NCBI GenBank assembly: GCA_913056305.1
Contig: CAJXMR010000001.1
Location: 89,713-153,712 of the forward strand
From: an uncultured Ralstonia sp.
GTDB taxonomy: Bacteria > Pseudomonadota > Gammaproteobacteria > Burkholderiales > Burkholderiaceae
DNA: 64,000 nt
Direction of reading: 5' to 3'
Below the pieces are notes generated by a model that was given only the letters and a program-made list of their open reading frames with translations, ran no database searches and was not told the DNA's origin. Shown here one piece after another: positions 1 through 8,820 of this stretch (within the stretch, counting starts at the first letter, position 1; each line of letters opens with the position of its first letter). A program made the translations under genes and the position numbers.

Positions 1-577
1 TGTCGCCAAACAGGTCGGCAATGCCGTTGACCACCGGCAGCAGCGCCGCCGCGCGCGCGTTGGCCGCCGGCACCAGGAAGCTCAGCACGAAGTTGACCAC
101 GAACATCGCCCAGATCACGCCGTTGGCGGTGCTGGTCTTGAGCTTGTCGAGCAGCCATAGCGCAATACGCCGGTCCAGCCCAGCCGCCTGCATGATCGAC
201 GAAAACAGGAAGGCCGCCAGGCACAGGAACACCACCGGCGAGGCAAAACCGCTGGCCGCCTTGCTGAACGGCGTGATGGCGTGCGCGAGCACCAACAGGG
301 CTGGGATGAGGATGCCGCTCACGCCCACCGGCACGGCCTCGGTCATCCAGATCATCGCGGCCCAGGCGACGACCGCCAAGGTGGCGCGTCCGGCCAGCGA
401 CAGCCCAGCCGGCTGCGGCAGCACGAACAGGACGAGGAAGAACGCCGCCCACGCGGCAAGGAAACCGAGACGCGCTTTGAGCAGCGGGCTCGGCCGAAAC
501 TGTGCGCCCGCGCGCGGCAGCTCGGCCTGCCAGCCGGTTTGCGACGACAGCGATGACGGATGGACTGGACTGCTCAC
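1..577 (-). CDS. DASS/SLC13-family anion transporter, N-terminal part
   Basis: The frame runs off the left edge, so only about 192 N-terminal residues are visible. After a 35-residue polar N-terminus come hydrophobic segments and the stretch MTEAVPVGVSGILIPALLV, which matches the TEAxP region typical of sodium or antiport dicarboxylate/tricarboxylate transporters (DASS, CitT/SdcS type). This implies an inner-membrane carrier for organic anions; the substrate cannot be told. No ATG fits; the GTG at 577 is the most upstream plausible start, with only a weak GGGG-containing ribosome site in front of it. It is divergent from the sterol-desaturase gene. Confidence 0.72.
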   Translation of the reverse strand, partial: MSSPVHPSSLSSQTGWQAELPRAGAQFRPSPLLKARLGFLAAWAAFFLVLFVLPQPAGLSLAGRATLAVVAWAAMIWMTEAVPVGVSGILIPALLVLAHAITPFSKAASGFASPVVFLCLAAFLFSSIMQAAGLDRRIALWLLDKLKTSTANGVIWAMFVVNFVLSFLVPAANARAAALLPVVNGIADLFGD

Positions 578-888
578 GATGGCCCCATGGCGGTTTGTCA
601 GATAACAAAGACGCCACACTGGTCAGTCCGGCCCCCTTGGGGCAATGCTACGGATTCACCTCAAAATGCCAACGAATGGGTTGGCATATGGTTATGACGT
701 TTGCGGCCAAGCCGGAGGTGGCTGACGCCATCAATCGCGTCAAATGCGTTTCAAAAAATGCGCCGGACAGACCTATAATCGCGCAGCCGTGCGAACGGGG
801 ATCGATGAAGAATCGGTAATGTTTCCGGCAAAGCCAATCGCATCGCGCGATGTATAAAAAATCAGAACAACGCGAAAGGGTCAGCCCC
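578..888. other. Divergent intergenic region
   Basis: This gap of about 310 bases separates two divergent membrane-protein genes. A perfect TATAAT at 774-779 with a weak TTCAAA 18 bases upstream could drive the rightward gene. An AT-richer stretch at 660-760 may hold the leftward promoter, but I see no clear boxes for it. No small coding frame with a convincing ribosome site is visible. Confidence 0.5.
750..779 (+). promoter_or_regulatory. Candidate sigma-70 promoter
   Basis: TTCAAA (750-755), an 18-base spacer, then TATAAT (774-779). The -10 box is perfect and the -35 box matches 4 of 6. It would give a leader of about 100 bases before the ATG at 889. Confidence 0.4.
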
Positions 889-2094
889 ATGGATCAATCC
901 AACAAACCCGCGTCGGCAGATGCCGAGCGCGACCACCAGCCCGCCATCGTGCGCGCGGCCGACGCCACGGTGCGCGAAGCCAACGACCTCCTCCACAGCA
1001 GCGGCGGCCTGAAATTGGGCAATGGCCTGCTCGGCACCATCGTTGCTCTCGTGCTTGGCTTCCTCTGCCTGCTGGGCGTGCTGGCCTTCCATTTTCCGCA
1101 GTATCTGACCACGCCCGAATTGCGCCACGCCTATTCCGTGGACGTACTGCGCAAGATCCTGTTTGTCTCGCTGCTGGCGTCCGGCGGTCTTGCGCTGGCC
1201 AATATCGTGCTGGATAACCGCCGGCGCCTGAATTGCCTGGCCTTTGCATTGGTGCTGGCGGCGGTGGCGCTGGGCGGCTCGCGCGTGCCTGTCGGTGATT
1301 TCCCCGATCACACGCCGTATATCGGGCTCGACTGGTTCATTCTCGACCTGCTCGGCTCGACCCTGATTTTCGTGCTGCTCGAAAAGCTGTTCCCGCTCTA
1401 TAAGAAGCAGCCGGTCTTCCGCGCCGAATGGCAGACCGACATGGCGCACTTCGCGGTCAACCACTTCATCGTGGGGCTGGTGCTGCTGGTGGTGAACTTC
1501 CTGATCCACCGCGTGTTCGGGTGGATGGTGCATGCCGAGTTCCAGCAGATGGTGCAGCACATCTGGTTCATTCCGCAGCTGCTGCTGTGCATGCTGGTGG
1601 CCGACCTGATGGAGTACGTCACGCACCGTGCGTATCACGAGGTGCCATTTCTGTGGCGCTTCCACGCCGTGCACCACAGCGTCAAGACGATGGACTGGCT
1701 GGCCGGCTCGCGCCAGCACATCCTGGAGTTGATCGTCACGCGCGTGGCGGTGCTGGGGCCGCTGTTCGTGCTGGGTTTCGACAAGTCCGTGGTGGATGTC
1801 TACATCATCATCGTGGGCTTCCAGGCGGTGTTCAATCACGCCAACGTGCACCTGCCATGGGGGCCGCTGAAGTACATCTTCGTCACGCCCGATTTCCACC
1901 ATTGGCACCACTCGTCGGAAGACGAGGCGATCGACAAAAACTACGCGGCGCACTTCGCCTTCATCGACCACCTGTTCGGCACGGCGGTGAAATCGAAGAA
2001 GGCCTTCCCGGAAAAGTACGGCGTGGTGGGCGACTACATGCCCGATGGCTTCATCAACCAGCAGCGCTTTCCGTTCCGCCGTCAGCCGGACTGA
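889..2094 (+). CDS. Sterol desaturase / fatty acid hydroxylase family membrane protein
   Basis: 401 residues. A polar N-terminal 45 residues is followed by several membrane helices and the eight-histidine di-iron signature of the ERG3/fatty-acid-hydroxylase superfamily: HRAYH near residues 246-250, HAVHH near 259-263, and HHWHH near 337-341, with NHANVH between the last two. The family uses O2 and a di-iron centre to hydroxylate or desaturate lipids in the membrane; the bacterial substrate is unknown. The ATG at 889 was chosen because GAAAGGG lies 8 bases upstream; an in-frame ATG at 850 has no ribosome site. The downstream cupin gene follows after 8 bases, so the two are probably co-transcribed. 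Confidence 0.85.
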   Translation: MDQSNKPASADAERDHQPAIVRAADATVREANDLLHSSGGLKLGNGLLGTIVALVLGFLCLLGVLAFHFPQYLTTPELRHAYSVDVLRKILFVSLLASGGLALANIVLDNRRRLNCLAFALVLAAVALGGSRVPVGDFPDHTPYIGLDWFILDLLGSTLIFVLLEKLFPLYKKQPVFRAEWQTDMAHFAVNHFIVGLVLLVVNFLIHRVFGWMVHAEFQQMVQHIWFIPQLLLCMLVADLMEYVTHRAYHEVPFLWRFHAVHHSVKTMDWLAGSRQHILELIVTRVAVLGPLFVLGFDKSVVDVYIIIVGFQAVFNHANVHLPWGPLKYIFVTPDFHHWHHSSEDEAIDKNYAAHFAFIDHLFGTAVKSKKAFPEKYGVVGDYMPDGFINQQRFPFRRQPD

Positions 2095-2102
2095 CCCTCG
2101 CC

Positions 2103-2630
2103 ATGCCGATCGCGCCCGCAGCCCAGCGCCTCATCACCCGCCTCGGCCTCGCGCCGCATCCGGAAGGCGGCTTCTACCGCGAGACCTATCGCAGCGAGGA
2201 GCGCATCCAGCGTGGCATGATCGATGGCCCGCCCGTCGAACGTGCGGCCGCCACCGCCATCTACTACCTGTTGGCGGATGACGCCTATTCCGCCTGGCAC
2301 CGCATCCAATCGGATGAGCTCTGGCACTTCCATGCGGGTGACGTGCTAGACGTGCATGTGCTGGAAGACCACGGTGCGGTGCGCACGCATCGCCTGGGCC
2401 ACGCCGCCGAGGACGAGATGGCGGTGTACCAGGCGGTGGTGCCGGCAGGCCACTGGTTTGCGGCGGAGCGCATTGCCGGGGCGCACGGCTACACGCTGGT
2501 GGGCTGCACCGTCGCACCGGGTTTTGAATTCAGCGAATTTGAGCTGGCGGAAGGCCGCGCGCTGCTGGAAGGTTACGCTGCACATGATGGGCTGATCCGA
2601 AGGTTGCTACCCAAGCCACCGGTGCGCTGA
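2103..2630 (+). CDS. Cupin-fold DUF985 protein
   Basis: 175 residues with the hallmarks of the cupin_5/DUF985 family: LGLAPHPEGGFYRETYRS near the start, then TAIYYLL, ELWHFHAGD and a closing GCTVAPGFEFSEFELAEG. Members are small sugar-epimerase-like beta-barrels of unproven function. The His in LWHFH and the following acidic residues could bind metal. It starts 8 bases after the desaturase-family gene, suggesting a two-gene operon, though nothing in the sequence links the two activities. It ends immediately beside the stop codon of the opposing small ORF. Confidence 0.82.
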   Translation: MPIAPAAQRLITRLGLAPHPEGGFYRETYRSEERIQRGMIDGPPVERAAATAIYYLLADDAYSAWHRIQSDELWHFHAGDVLDVHVLEDHGAVRTHRLGHAAEDEMAVYQAVVPAGHWFAAERIAGAHGYTLVGCTVAPGFEFSEFELAEGRALLEGYAAHDGLIRRLLPKPPVR

Positions 2631-2750
2631 TCAGCACCAGACCACGTTGTCATAGTCGACCGTGCGACGGTAGACGCTCATGCCGCGCCACGTGCTGTAT
2701 TCCATGTAGGCGCAACTCAGAATGACGATCCAGGTGGCTGCGGTGGTCAT
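2631..2750 (-). CDS. Small hypothetical protein (39 aa)
   Basis: A 40-codon frame begins at ATG 2750 behind a strong GGGAGGGAAT ribosome site and encodes MTTAATWIVILSCAYMEYST and a C-terminal half rich in Tyr, Arg and Trp that ends in Trp-Cys. The N-terminal 15 residues are hydrophobic, so it could be a membrane-anchored or secreted small protein. It abuts the cupin gene tail to tail. I do not recognise a family. The ribosome site and codon choice support translation, but a 39-codon frame could be chance. Confidence 0.5.
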   Translation of the reverse strand: MTTAATWIVILSCAYMEYSTWRGMSVYRRTVDYDNVVWC

Positions 2751-2775
2751 GATTCCCTCCCATCCCTGCAGTGCT

Positions 2776-2794
2776 CCGATAGGTGTGTTATCGG
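2776..2794. promoter_or_regulatory. Inverted repeat upstream of the 39-aa ORF
   Basis: CCGATA-7-TATCGG, arms of 6 bp, sits 26 bases upstream of the small ORF start and could be an operator or a leader hairpin. Confidence 0.3.
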
Positions 2795-2918
2795 CACGGA
2801 TTCAGTCTAGATAAGGGGTGCGCCAAGCCATTGCGCGAGCAATAACGCTTCTTGGGTCCAATTCTCGGGGGGCTTTTTTGCGTCACTTCATGGGCATGTG
2901 AAGCGCGATTGACACGCC

Positions 2919-3656
2919 CTACACCGCCCGCCGCAACGCGCGGAACGCGGCCGGCTCCCACACCCGCATCGCCAGCAGCAACGCGGTGCCGTGCTTCTCT
3001 GCGCGCGGCGCGTTGGCGGCTTCGTCGTGCAAGGTGGCGAGCTTGGCGCGCAGCTTGCGCAACTCGACCTGCAGTTGCGCGTAGCCGGCCTTGGTCAACA
3101 TGCCGTGGCTGAAGTCCATGGTCTCGTCCGCGCCGTCGAAGCGGCTTTCCATGAAATCGGGCATGCCCTGCTGCAGGAAGAACTGCCGGATCGGGCCATC
3201 ACGCAGCCAGTCGAAATCGCGGGCGACGAGCAGCTGGATGCGGTTGCCCGGCTTGAGGTTCACCACCCCCATGCGATCGAGCACCAACAGCTGTTTGATG
3301 CACTCCGCCTCCGACAGGCGATAGGTCGCAACGATGTCCGCCAGCGTCCAGTGATTCAACGCGCAGACGGCGACGAGCAGCAGCTTGTCGTTCGACACGA
3401 GCTGCGCCTCCTGCGCGTGCGTGAGCGTATGGATGCGCGCTTGTGACGCTTCCGATTCACGCAGCAGCTCCGCCATGGTCATGCCGAGCAGCTCGCTGAA
3501 CTGCGCAAGGCGGTCGACTGTCAGCCGCCCGCTGGAAAGCAGCCGCTTCACGCTGGGCTCCGACAAGTCCAGCGCCTGCGCAACGTCGCGATAGGTCATT
3601 CCCGCCGCCTTCAGCTGCAGCTTGATGGTGGCGATGAGCTGTGCAATTTCGGTCAT
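2919..3656 (-). CDS. XRE-family transcriptional regulator
   Basis: 245 residues. Residues about 5-65 form a Cro/C1-type helix-turn-helix (IKLQLKAAGMTYRDVAQALD followed by LSEPSVKRLLSSGRLTVDRL). The remaining 180 residues contain a second helical, winged-helix-like region (TYRLSEAECIKQLLVLDRMG) and a C-terminal alpha-helical segment, an arrangement seen in proteobacterial XRE regulators without a known ligand. The ATG at 3656 starts at the conserved helix; the longer open frame upstream lacks family similarity and would cross the divergent gene's control region. An inverted repeat sits directly upstream and may serve autoregulation. Confidence 0.8.
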   Translation of the reverse strand: MTEIAQLIATIKLQLKAAGMTYRDVAQALDLSEPSVKRLLSSGRLTVDRLAQFSELLGMTMAELLRESEASQARIHTLTHAQEAQLVSNDKLLLVAVCALNHWTLADIVATYRLSEAECIKQLLVLDRMGVVNLKPGNRIQLLVARDFDWLRDGPIRQFFLQQGMPDFMESRFDGADETMDFSHGMLTKAGYAQLQVELRKLRAKLATLHDEAANAPRAEKHGTALLLAMRVWEPAAFRALRRAV

Positions 3657-3660
3657 ATCG

Positions 3661-3677
3661 GTATCGTTCTTTGATAC
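3661..3677. promoter_or_regulatory. Inverted repeat at the XRE gene start
   Basis: GTATC-7-GATAC lies 4 bases upstream of the XRE start codon, a position suited to autorepression. Only 5-bp arms, so it may be chance. Confidence 0.3.
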
Positions 3678-3799
3678 TTCAAGTGTCGGTTCGGCAATTT
3701 TTCCAGATAAACCGTGCGAATTCCAGTCCCACTGGCCATGCTGCGCCTCACGCCAATCCGGCGCACCCGACGCACCTGACCTTCGAACTGGAGCCCGCT

Positions 3800-4177
3800 T
3801 TGAAACCGATCCTGATCTCTCTCTTTTGCGCACGGGGGCGGCTGTCACGCCGCGCGTGGGCGCTTCGCCTGGCTGGGATGGCGCTGGCCTGCGCGTTGCT
3901 CGGCACGCTCGCCGCGACGGCCTGGGGTGACGCGGCGGCGGCCATCTTCAGCGCGCTGTTCCTGTGGGCGGCCGGTGCCGCGTCGGTGCGGCGTCTGCAC
4001 GATGCCGGGTTCAGCGGGCGCCAGCTGCTGTGGGTGATGCTCCCGGTACTCGGGCCGCTGTGGTTGCTGGTGGCGCTGCTGCGGCGAGGCGCTGACGGGC
4101 CCAACCGTTTCGACAGCCGCTTCGACGCCCGCCCGGCACCGCGTGGCGATTACCTCCAGGTCAACATCGCGGGGTGA
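3800..4177 (+). CDS. DUF805 family membrane protein
   Basis: 125 residues starting at a TTG codon with GGAG 6 bases upstream; no ATG or GTG fits, and the encoded start KPILISLFCARGRLSRRAW is the usual DUF805 opening. Two or three membrane helices follow, with the family motif SVRRLHDAGFSGRQLL and a last helix GPLWLLVALLRRG. DUF805 proteins are small inner-membrane proteins of unknown role. The FAD oxidase-methyltransferase gene begins 4 bases after its stop, so it opens that operon. Confidence 0.78.
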   Translation: MKPILISLFCARGRLSRRAWALRLAGMALACALLGTLAATAWGDAAAAIFSALFLWAAGAASVRRLHDAGFSGRQLLWVMLPVLGPLWLLVALLRRGADGPNRFDSRFDARPAPRGDYLQVNIAG

Positions 4178-4181
4178 CGCC

Positions 4182-6398
4182 ATGACCACCATCAACGACG
4201 TCACACAGCTCAATCGCATGCCGGTGTTCTCGGTGGCGACACCCCACTCGACCCAGGACGTGGTCGACGCGCTGACCGGCACCGTCTTCCCGGTATCGGT
4301 GGGCGGCGGGCACTTCAGCATGGGCGGGCAGACCGCCAGCCCGGGAACGCTGCATCTGGATCTGCGCGAGATGAATCGCATCCTGCGCTTCGACCCCGAG
4401 GCCAGCACGATCCGCGTGCAGGCCGGCACGCGCTGGTGCGACATCCAGCGCTTCATCGATCCGCATGACCTGGCGGTCAAGATCATGCAGACCTATGCCA
4501 ACTTCACCGTGGGCGGCACGCTGTCGGTCAATGCGCATGGCCGCTATACGGCCGGGCCGGTGGCCTCGTCCGTGCGGGCCATTACGCTGGTGCTGACCAA
4601 TGGCGAGGTGGTGGAGGCAACGCCGGCCATCCACGCCGAGCTCTTCAACGCGGCCATCGGCGGGTATGGTGCCGTCGGCGTCATCACCGAAGCTGAACTG
4701 GGGCTGGTGCCGAACGCTCGCGTCGAACGCAGCGCCATCAAGCTGGACGTGGCCGACTACCCGGCCTGGTTCGACGCCAACGTGCGCGGCCACCGTGATG
4801 TGGTGTTCCACAACTTCGATCTCTACCCGCCGCACTACGCCGCCGGCCGCGCCGTCAGCTGGACGGTGACCGACAAGCCCGCCACCGCGCCGCGCTTGCA
4901 AACGCCACGGCGCGCGCGCCTGCTGGAAAAGTACCTGCTGTGGTCCATCACCGAAACGCCGCTGGGCAAGTTCCGCCGCGAGTACCTCTACGACCCGCTG
5001 CTCACGCTGCGTGGCAAGGTGCACTGGCGCAACTACGAAGCCGGCTACGACGTGGCCGAGCTGGAGCCAACCGACCGGCAGCATCGCACCTACGTGCTGC
5101 AGGAGTACTTCGTGCCTGCCGCGCAGATGACGCGCTTCACCAAGGCACTTGCCGCCACGCTGCGGCGCTACAAGGTCAATGCCGTCAACGTCTCCGTGCG
5201 CCATGCCGATGCCGACACGCAGACCGTGATGTCATGGGCGCGCGGCGAGACCTTCGCCTTCGTCCTCTACTACAAGCAGCGCACGCGCCCCAATGCCCTG
5301 GAGAAGGTGGCTGTGTGGACGCGCGAGCTGATCGACGCAGCGCTGGATGCCGGCGGCACGTATTACCTGCCGTACCAGGTGCATGCGACGCCCGAGCAGT
5401 TCCATTGCGCCTACCCGCGGGCGCGCGAGCTTTTTGCGCTCAAGGCACGGCTGGACCCGCACTATCGGCTGCGCGGTGCGCTATGGGATCGCTACTACGC
5501 CCCCGCGCAGTCGACCGAAGTGGACACGGGCGGCACGACGACGGCCGACCGGTCGCTGTTCGCCGCCGTCTACGGCAACGTCGATTCCGCCGACCGCTTC
5601 TACACCTTCCTGCAGAACATCTTCAACCTGGTGCCGGAAGACCGCTTCCATACCCTGATCAAGCAATGCCTGGCTGCGGGCGGCGACGATGAAGCGATCT
5701 ACCGCAGCCTGCAGGCCGCGTTGCCCGGTATCACGCCGCGCCTGGCCATGCTCAGCCACGCCCTGCCCGCGCTCGCCACGCAAAAACGCGAGATCGGCCG
5801 GCAAACTGCCCAACTGATCGGCAATGCACGCCTGCGCGACTACGTCGAGATCGGCACCACCGGCCGCTACGTGCGCGCGTTGCGCAAGCACGCCAGCATC
5901 ACGGGCAGCGTGACGCTGGTGACGGATACCGCGCCGGGGTTCTCGCCGGTCGATATCGTCGAGCGTGGACAACTCACGCCCATCGGCAAGGCTGTCCGCA
6001 TGGACGACTACGCGCCGCTCACCCTGCCGCCCGCTAGCGCCGACCTGGTGAGCTGCTTCATCGGCTTGCACCACATGGCGCCCGAGAAGCTACAGCCGTT
6101 CCTGGCCTCGATCGCGGCCGTGCTGCGGCCTGGCGGCATGTTCGTGGTGCGCGAGCACGACGTGGCCGCCTCCGCCATGCATCACTTCGTGGCGCTGGCG
6201 CATACGGTCTTCAATGCCGGGCTTGGTGAAAGCTGGGCGACCAACGCTGCCGAACTGCACCACTTCGCCAGCGCCGACGCCTGGGTCCGCCGCATCGAGC
6301 GCTGCGGCCTGCGCTCCACCGGCGTGCAGCTGCGCCAGGAAGGCGACCCCACCGACAACCTGCTGATGGCCTTCGTCAAGGAAGGAGCAACGTCATGA
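4182..6398 (+). CDS. FAD-linked oxidase fused to a SAM-dependent methyltransferase
   Basis: 738 residues with two domains. Residues about 10-190 are a PCMH-type FAD domain (VSVGGGHFSMGGQT, LDLREMNRIL, NFTVGGTLSVNAHGRY), continuing to about 430 with a substrate region ending in the LDPHYRLRGALWDRYY motif typical of aldonolactone/DHCR24-like oxidases. Residues about 540-735 look like a class I methyltransferase: DYVEIGTTGRYVRAL as the SAM loop, SADLVSCFIGLHHM, and AAVLRPGGMFVVREHD. The two parts are joined by a helical linker. Cytoplasmic FAD oxidase/reductase plus methyl transfer on one substrate is implied, but the substrate is unknown. The stop overlaps the next start by 4 bases (ATGA). Confidence 0.8.
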   Translation: MTTINDVTQLNRMPVFSVATPHSTQDVVDALTGTVFPVSVGGGHFSMGGQTASPGTLHLDLREMNRILRFDPEASTIRVQAGTRWCDIQRFIDPHDLAVKIMQTYANFTVGGTLSVNAHGRYTAGPVASSVRAITLVLTNGEVVEATPAIHAELFNAAIGGYGAVGVITEAELGLVPNARVERSAIKLDVADYPAWFDANVRGHRDVVFHNFDLYPPHYAAGRAVSWTVTDKPATAPRLQTPRRARLLEKYLLWSITETPLGKFRREYLYDPLLTLRGKVHWRNYEAGYDVAELEPTDRQHRTYVLQEYFVPAAQMTRFTKALAATLRRYKVNAVNVSVRHADADTQTVMSWARGETFAFVLYYKQRTRPNALEKVAVWTRELIDAALDAGGTYYLPYQVHATPEQFHCAYPRARELFALKARLDPHYRLRGALWDRYYAPAQSTEVDTGGTTTADRSLFAAVYGNVDSADRFYTFLQNIFNLVPEDRFHTLIKQCLAAGGDDEAIYRSLQAALPGITPRLAMLSHALPALATQKREIGRQTAQLIGNARLRDYVEIGTTGRYVRALRKHASITGSVTLVTDTAPGFSPVDIVERGQLTPIGKAVRMDDYAPLTLPPASADLVSCFIGLHHMAPEKLQPFLASIAAVLRPGGMFVVREHDVAASAMHHFVALAHTVFNAGLGESWATNAAELHHFASADAWVRRIERCGLRSTGVQLRQEGDPTDNLLMAFVKEGATS

Positions 6399-7444
6399 TC
6401 CACGGCTTCAAACTGGCATTGGCCGCACTCGCCTTGAGCGCCGCCGTGGCGGCACCGGCGCGTGCGCAGCAGACGGCGAACAGCCTCGTCCCGCTGCCCG
6501 AGCGGCGCGGCGCCGAGCAGACGCTGCTGACCTATCCGGAATGGTTTCTCGTCCACAGCCCGGCGGAATATGCCCGCACCGTGCAGAGCGGTGTGCCGCA
6601 AGACTTTCCATTCCTGCGCCACATCGGGCAACTGTGGTCGAGCTACGCCGCCGTGACGGCCGAACAGTGGCGCGACGGGTATCCCGCCAACCCGGGCTAT
6701 CACCTGATGATCAACGTGCTCTCGGCCAGCACCACGGTCGAGTACACCCTGCGCTCCGCCTATGAAAACACCGTCGGCCGGCTGAGCTGGGCGCTCTCCG
6801 GCAGCCGGCCCAGCGCTGAAGACCGCTACGCCGCCATGGCCGCGCAGGACTATGTCGACTTCATCCGCCAGGAGCCCTGGTACCGGTACGACTTCACCGC
6901 ACGGCTCAAGCACCTGTGGACCGACGTGCCGGCCACCGGCCCCGGCATGCTGCGCAAGTGGGAGCGTCGGTACGCACTGACCACCGAATACGCCGTCAAG
7001 GCGGTCTACGGCAAGTTGATCGCGTGGGCCACCGGCGTGATCTACACCCCCGCGCGCATGACGACCGCTGTCGTGGTCGACCACCTGCCGCCGGCGTGGT
7101 CGCCGCCCGCACGGGTGAGCATCCTGGCACGCGAAGCCGATGGGCGCGCCGTGCTGTCGCTGCCGCGCTACTTCGACTTCCGCATCGCGGCAACTGCGCT
7201 GGCCGAGGACGGCATCCACATCACCGATATTGCGGGCAACACATCGGAGGTGCTGGTCACCCTATGGCTGGCGCGCGGCGCGCCGTTCGACCCATCGATG
7301 GGCCGCGTGCTGTTCGAGCAGTCCCTGTCGGTGCCGGCCAACCAGCGGCGGGTGGCCGTGCTCATGCCCGTGGGGAAGCTGTCGGCCGCGCTGCTGGCGG
7401 CCAAGCAGCGTGGCTGGCAGGTCGAGCACGTCTATGACGACTGA
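6395..7444 (+). CDS. Secreted/periplasmic protein of unknown function
   Basis: 349 residues with a clear signal peptide (lysine at residue 6, hydrophobic core LALAALALSAAVAA, cleavage after PARA near residue 24). The mature part is soluble and starts with an LLTYPEWFLVHSPAEYA block. No catalytic motif I can name. The start overlaps the stop of the FAD oxidase-methyltransferase (ATGA) and is preceded by AAGGAGC, so the two are translationally coupled. The tight linkage suggests an envelope partner of that enzyme. The family is unknown to me by name. Confidence 0.75.
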   Translation: MIHGFKLALAALALSAAVAAPARAQQTANSLVPLPERRGAEQTLLTYPEWFLVHSPAEYARTVQSGVPQDFPFLRHIGQLWSSYAAVTAEQWRDGYPANPGYHLMINVLSASTTVEYTLRSAYENTVGRLSWALSGSRPSAEDRYAAMAAQDYVDFIRQEPWYRYDFTARLKHLWTDVPATGPGMLRKWERRYALTTEYAVKAVYGKLIAWATGVIYTPARMTTAVVVDHLPPAWSPPARVSILAREADGRAVLSLPRYFDFRIAATALAEDGIHITDIAGNTSEVLVTLWLARGAPFDPSMGRVLFEQSLSVPANQRRVAVLMPVGKLSAALLAAKQRGWQVEHVYDD

Positions 7445-7490
7445 GGCATGCACGCCCTGCCAGGATCCGGCGGCCAATGCGAGGCGTCGA

Positions 7491-8810
7491 TCAAGCGTTG
7501 GCCGTGGACGGCAGGTCGCGACCCTGTACCTGCCCACGCGGCTTGACCAGCGTCCACAGCAAGACCATGCCAATCAGGTCTCCGCAACCGAGCGCGACGA
7601 AGAACGGCGCGTAGCCGATGCTGCTGACCAACCAGCCGATCATTAGCGTGAAGCCGAGGTTGCCGATGCCGGCCACGAAACTGGCCATGCCGGTGACAGT
7701 CGCTACCTCGTGCTTGGGGAACAGATCCGCCGACAGCGAGATCACCGAGATCGACAAAGTCTGGTGCGCGAACCCGCCCAGGCACAGCAGGAGGATGGCC
7801 ACGGCCGGGTCCTTCACGAAGCCAACCCCCGCCATGCCGATCATCAGGACCGCGCCCAGCGAGAACGCCACACGCTTGCCGTCGACGATCACGATGCCGA
7901 AACGCTTGTTCAGGTAAGCCGAGATGGTGCCGCCCATCATGCAGCCGAAATCCGCCGCTACGAACGGCAGCCACGCCGTCAGGGCGATGGTCTTGAGGTC
8001 GAAGCCACGTGCCTGGTAGAGGTACAGCGGCATCCAATAGACCAGCGTGCCCCACACCGGATCGGCAAAGAACCGCGGCAGCGCGATGCCCCAGAAATTG
8101 CGTTGCGAGAGGATCTGGCGGATGGGCGGCCGGCCGCTCTCCTTGGTGCGCTCCGTACGCTCACTGCCCGCGATCTCCTGGTCGTCCGCCTGCCCTGCCG
8201 CGATGTAGTCGGCCTCCGCCTTCGTGAGCGCGGGATGCGCGTCCGGATGGCGATAGAAGATCAGCCACAACCCGGCCCACGCCAGACTCATGGCGCCGGC
8301 GATGATGAAGGCGGTCTCCCAGTCGTACTTGAGGATCGACCACGCGATCAGCGGCGGCGCCATGATGGCGCCCACTGACGCACCCAGGTTGAACGTGCCG
8401 GCGGCAAAGCCGCGCTCGCGTGCGGGAAACCAGTACGCAGTCGCGCGCATGCCGGCGGGAATAAACGCCCCCTCCACCAGCCCCAGCAAGCCGCGCAGGA
8501 TGAACAGGCCGATCCAGCCGTTCACGAACCCGTGCGCCATGCAGATCAGCGACCACGCCACGCCGCACAGCAGGAAGCCGAAGCGCAGGCCGATGCGGTC
8601 CATCAGGTAGCCGGTCAACGGCGCACCGATCGGGTACATGACCAGGAACGCACCGGTGATCCACCCATAGTGCTGCGTCGTGATGTGCAGGCTCTGCATG
8701 ACCGTTGGCGCAGCTACGCCCAGCGAGCTGCGCGCCAGGTAGTTCATGACCGTACCGAGCGTGAGCAGCCCGATCATCCACCAGCGCAGTCCCTTGATTT
8801 TCATTGTCAT
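7491..8810 (-). CDS. MFS transporter, hexuronate/anion:cation symporter type
   Basis: 439 residues, 12 predicted membrane helices, opening MTMKIKGLRWWMIGLLTLGT and TVMNYLARSSLGVAAPTVMQ, which resembles the ExuT/GudP branch of the anion:cation symporter family. The R-x-x-G-A-F region FILRGLLGLVEGAFIPAGMR is the second family signature. It is an inner-membrane proton symporter; the neighbours (uronate dehydrogenase, aldolase) argue for a hexuronate or aldarate substrate. GGAGG lies 5 bases before the ATG at 8810. It is the last gene of the minus-strand uronate operon and converges on the secreted-protein gene. Confidence 0.88.
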   Translation of the reverse strand: MTMKIKGLRWWMIGLLTLGTVMNYLARSSLGVAAPTVMQSLHITTQHYGWITGAFLVMYPIGAPLTGYLMDRIGLRFGFLLCGVAWSLICMAHGFVNGWIGLFILRGLLGLVEGAFIPAGMRATAYWFPARERGFAAGTFNLGASVGAIMAPPLIAWSILKYDWETAFIIAGAMSLAWAGLWLIFYRHPDAHPALTKAEADYIAAGQADDQEIAGSERTERTKESGRPPIRQILSQRNFWGIALPRFFADPVWGTLVYWMPLYLYQARGFDLKTIALTAWLPFVAADFGCMMGGTISAYLNKRFGIVIVDGKRVAFSLGAVLMIGMAGVGFVKDPAVAILLLCLGGFAHQTLSISVISLSADLFPKHEVATVTGMASFVAGIGNLGFTLMIGWLVSSIGYAPFFVALGCGDLIGMVLLWTLVKPRGQVQGRDLPSTANA

Positions 8811-8820
8811 CGCGGCCTCC

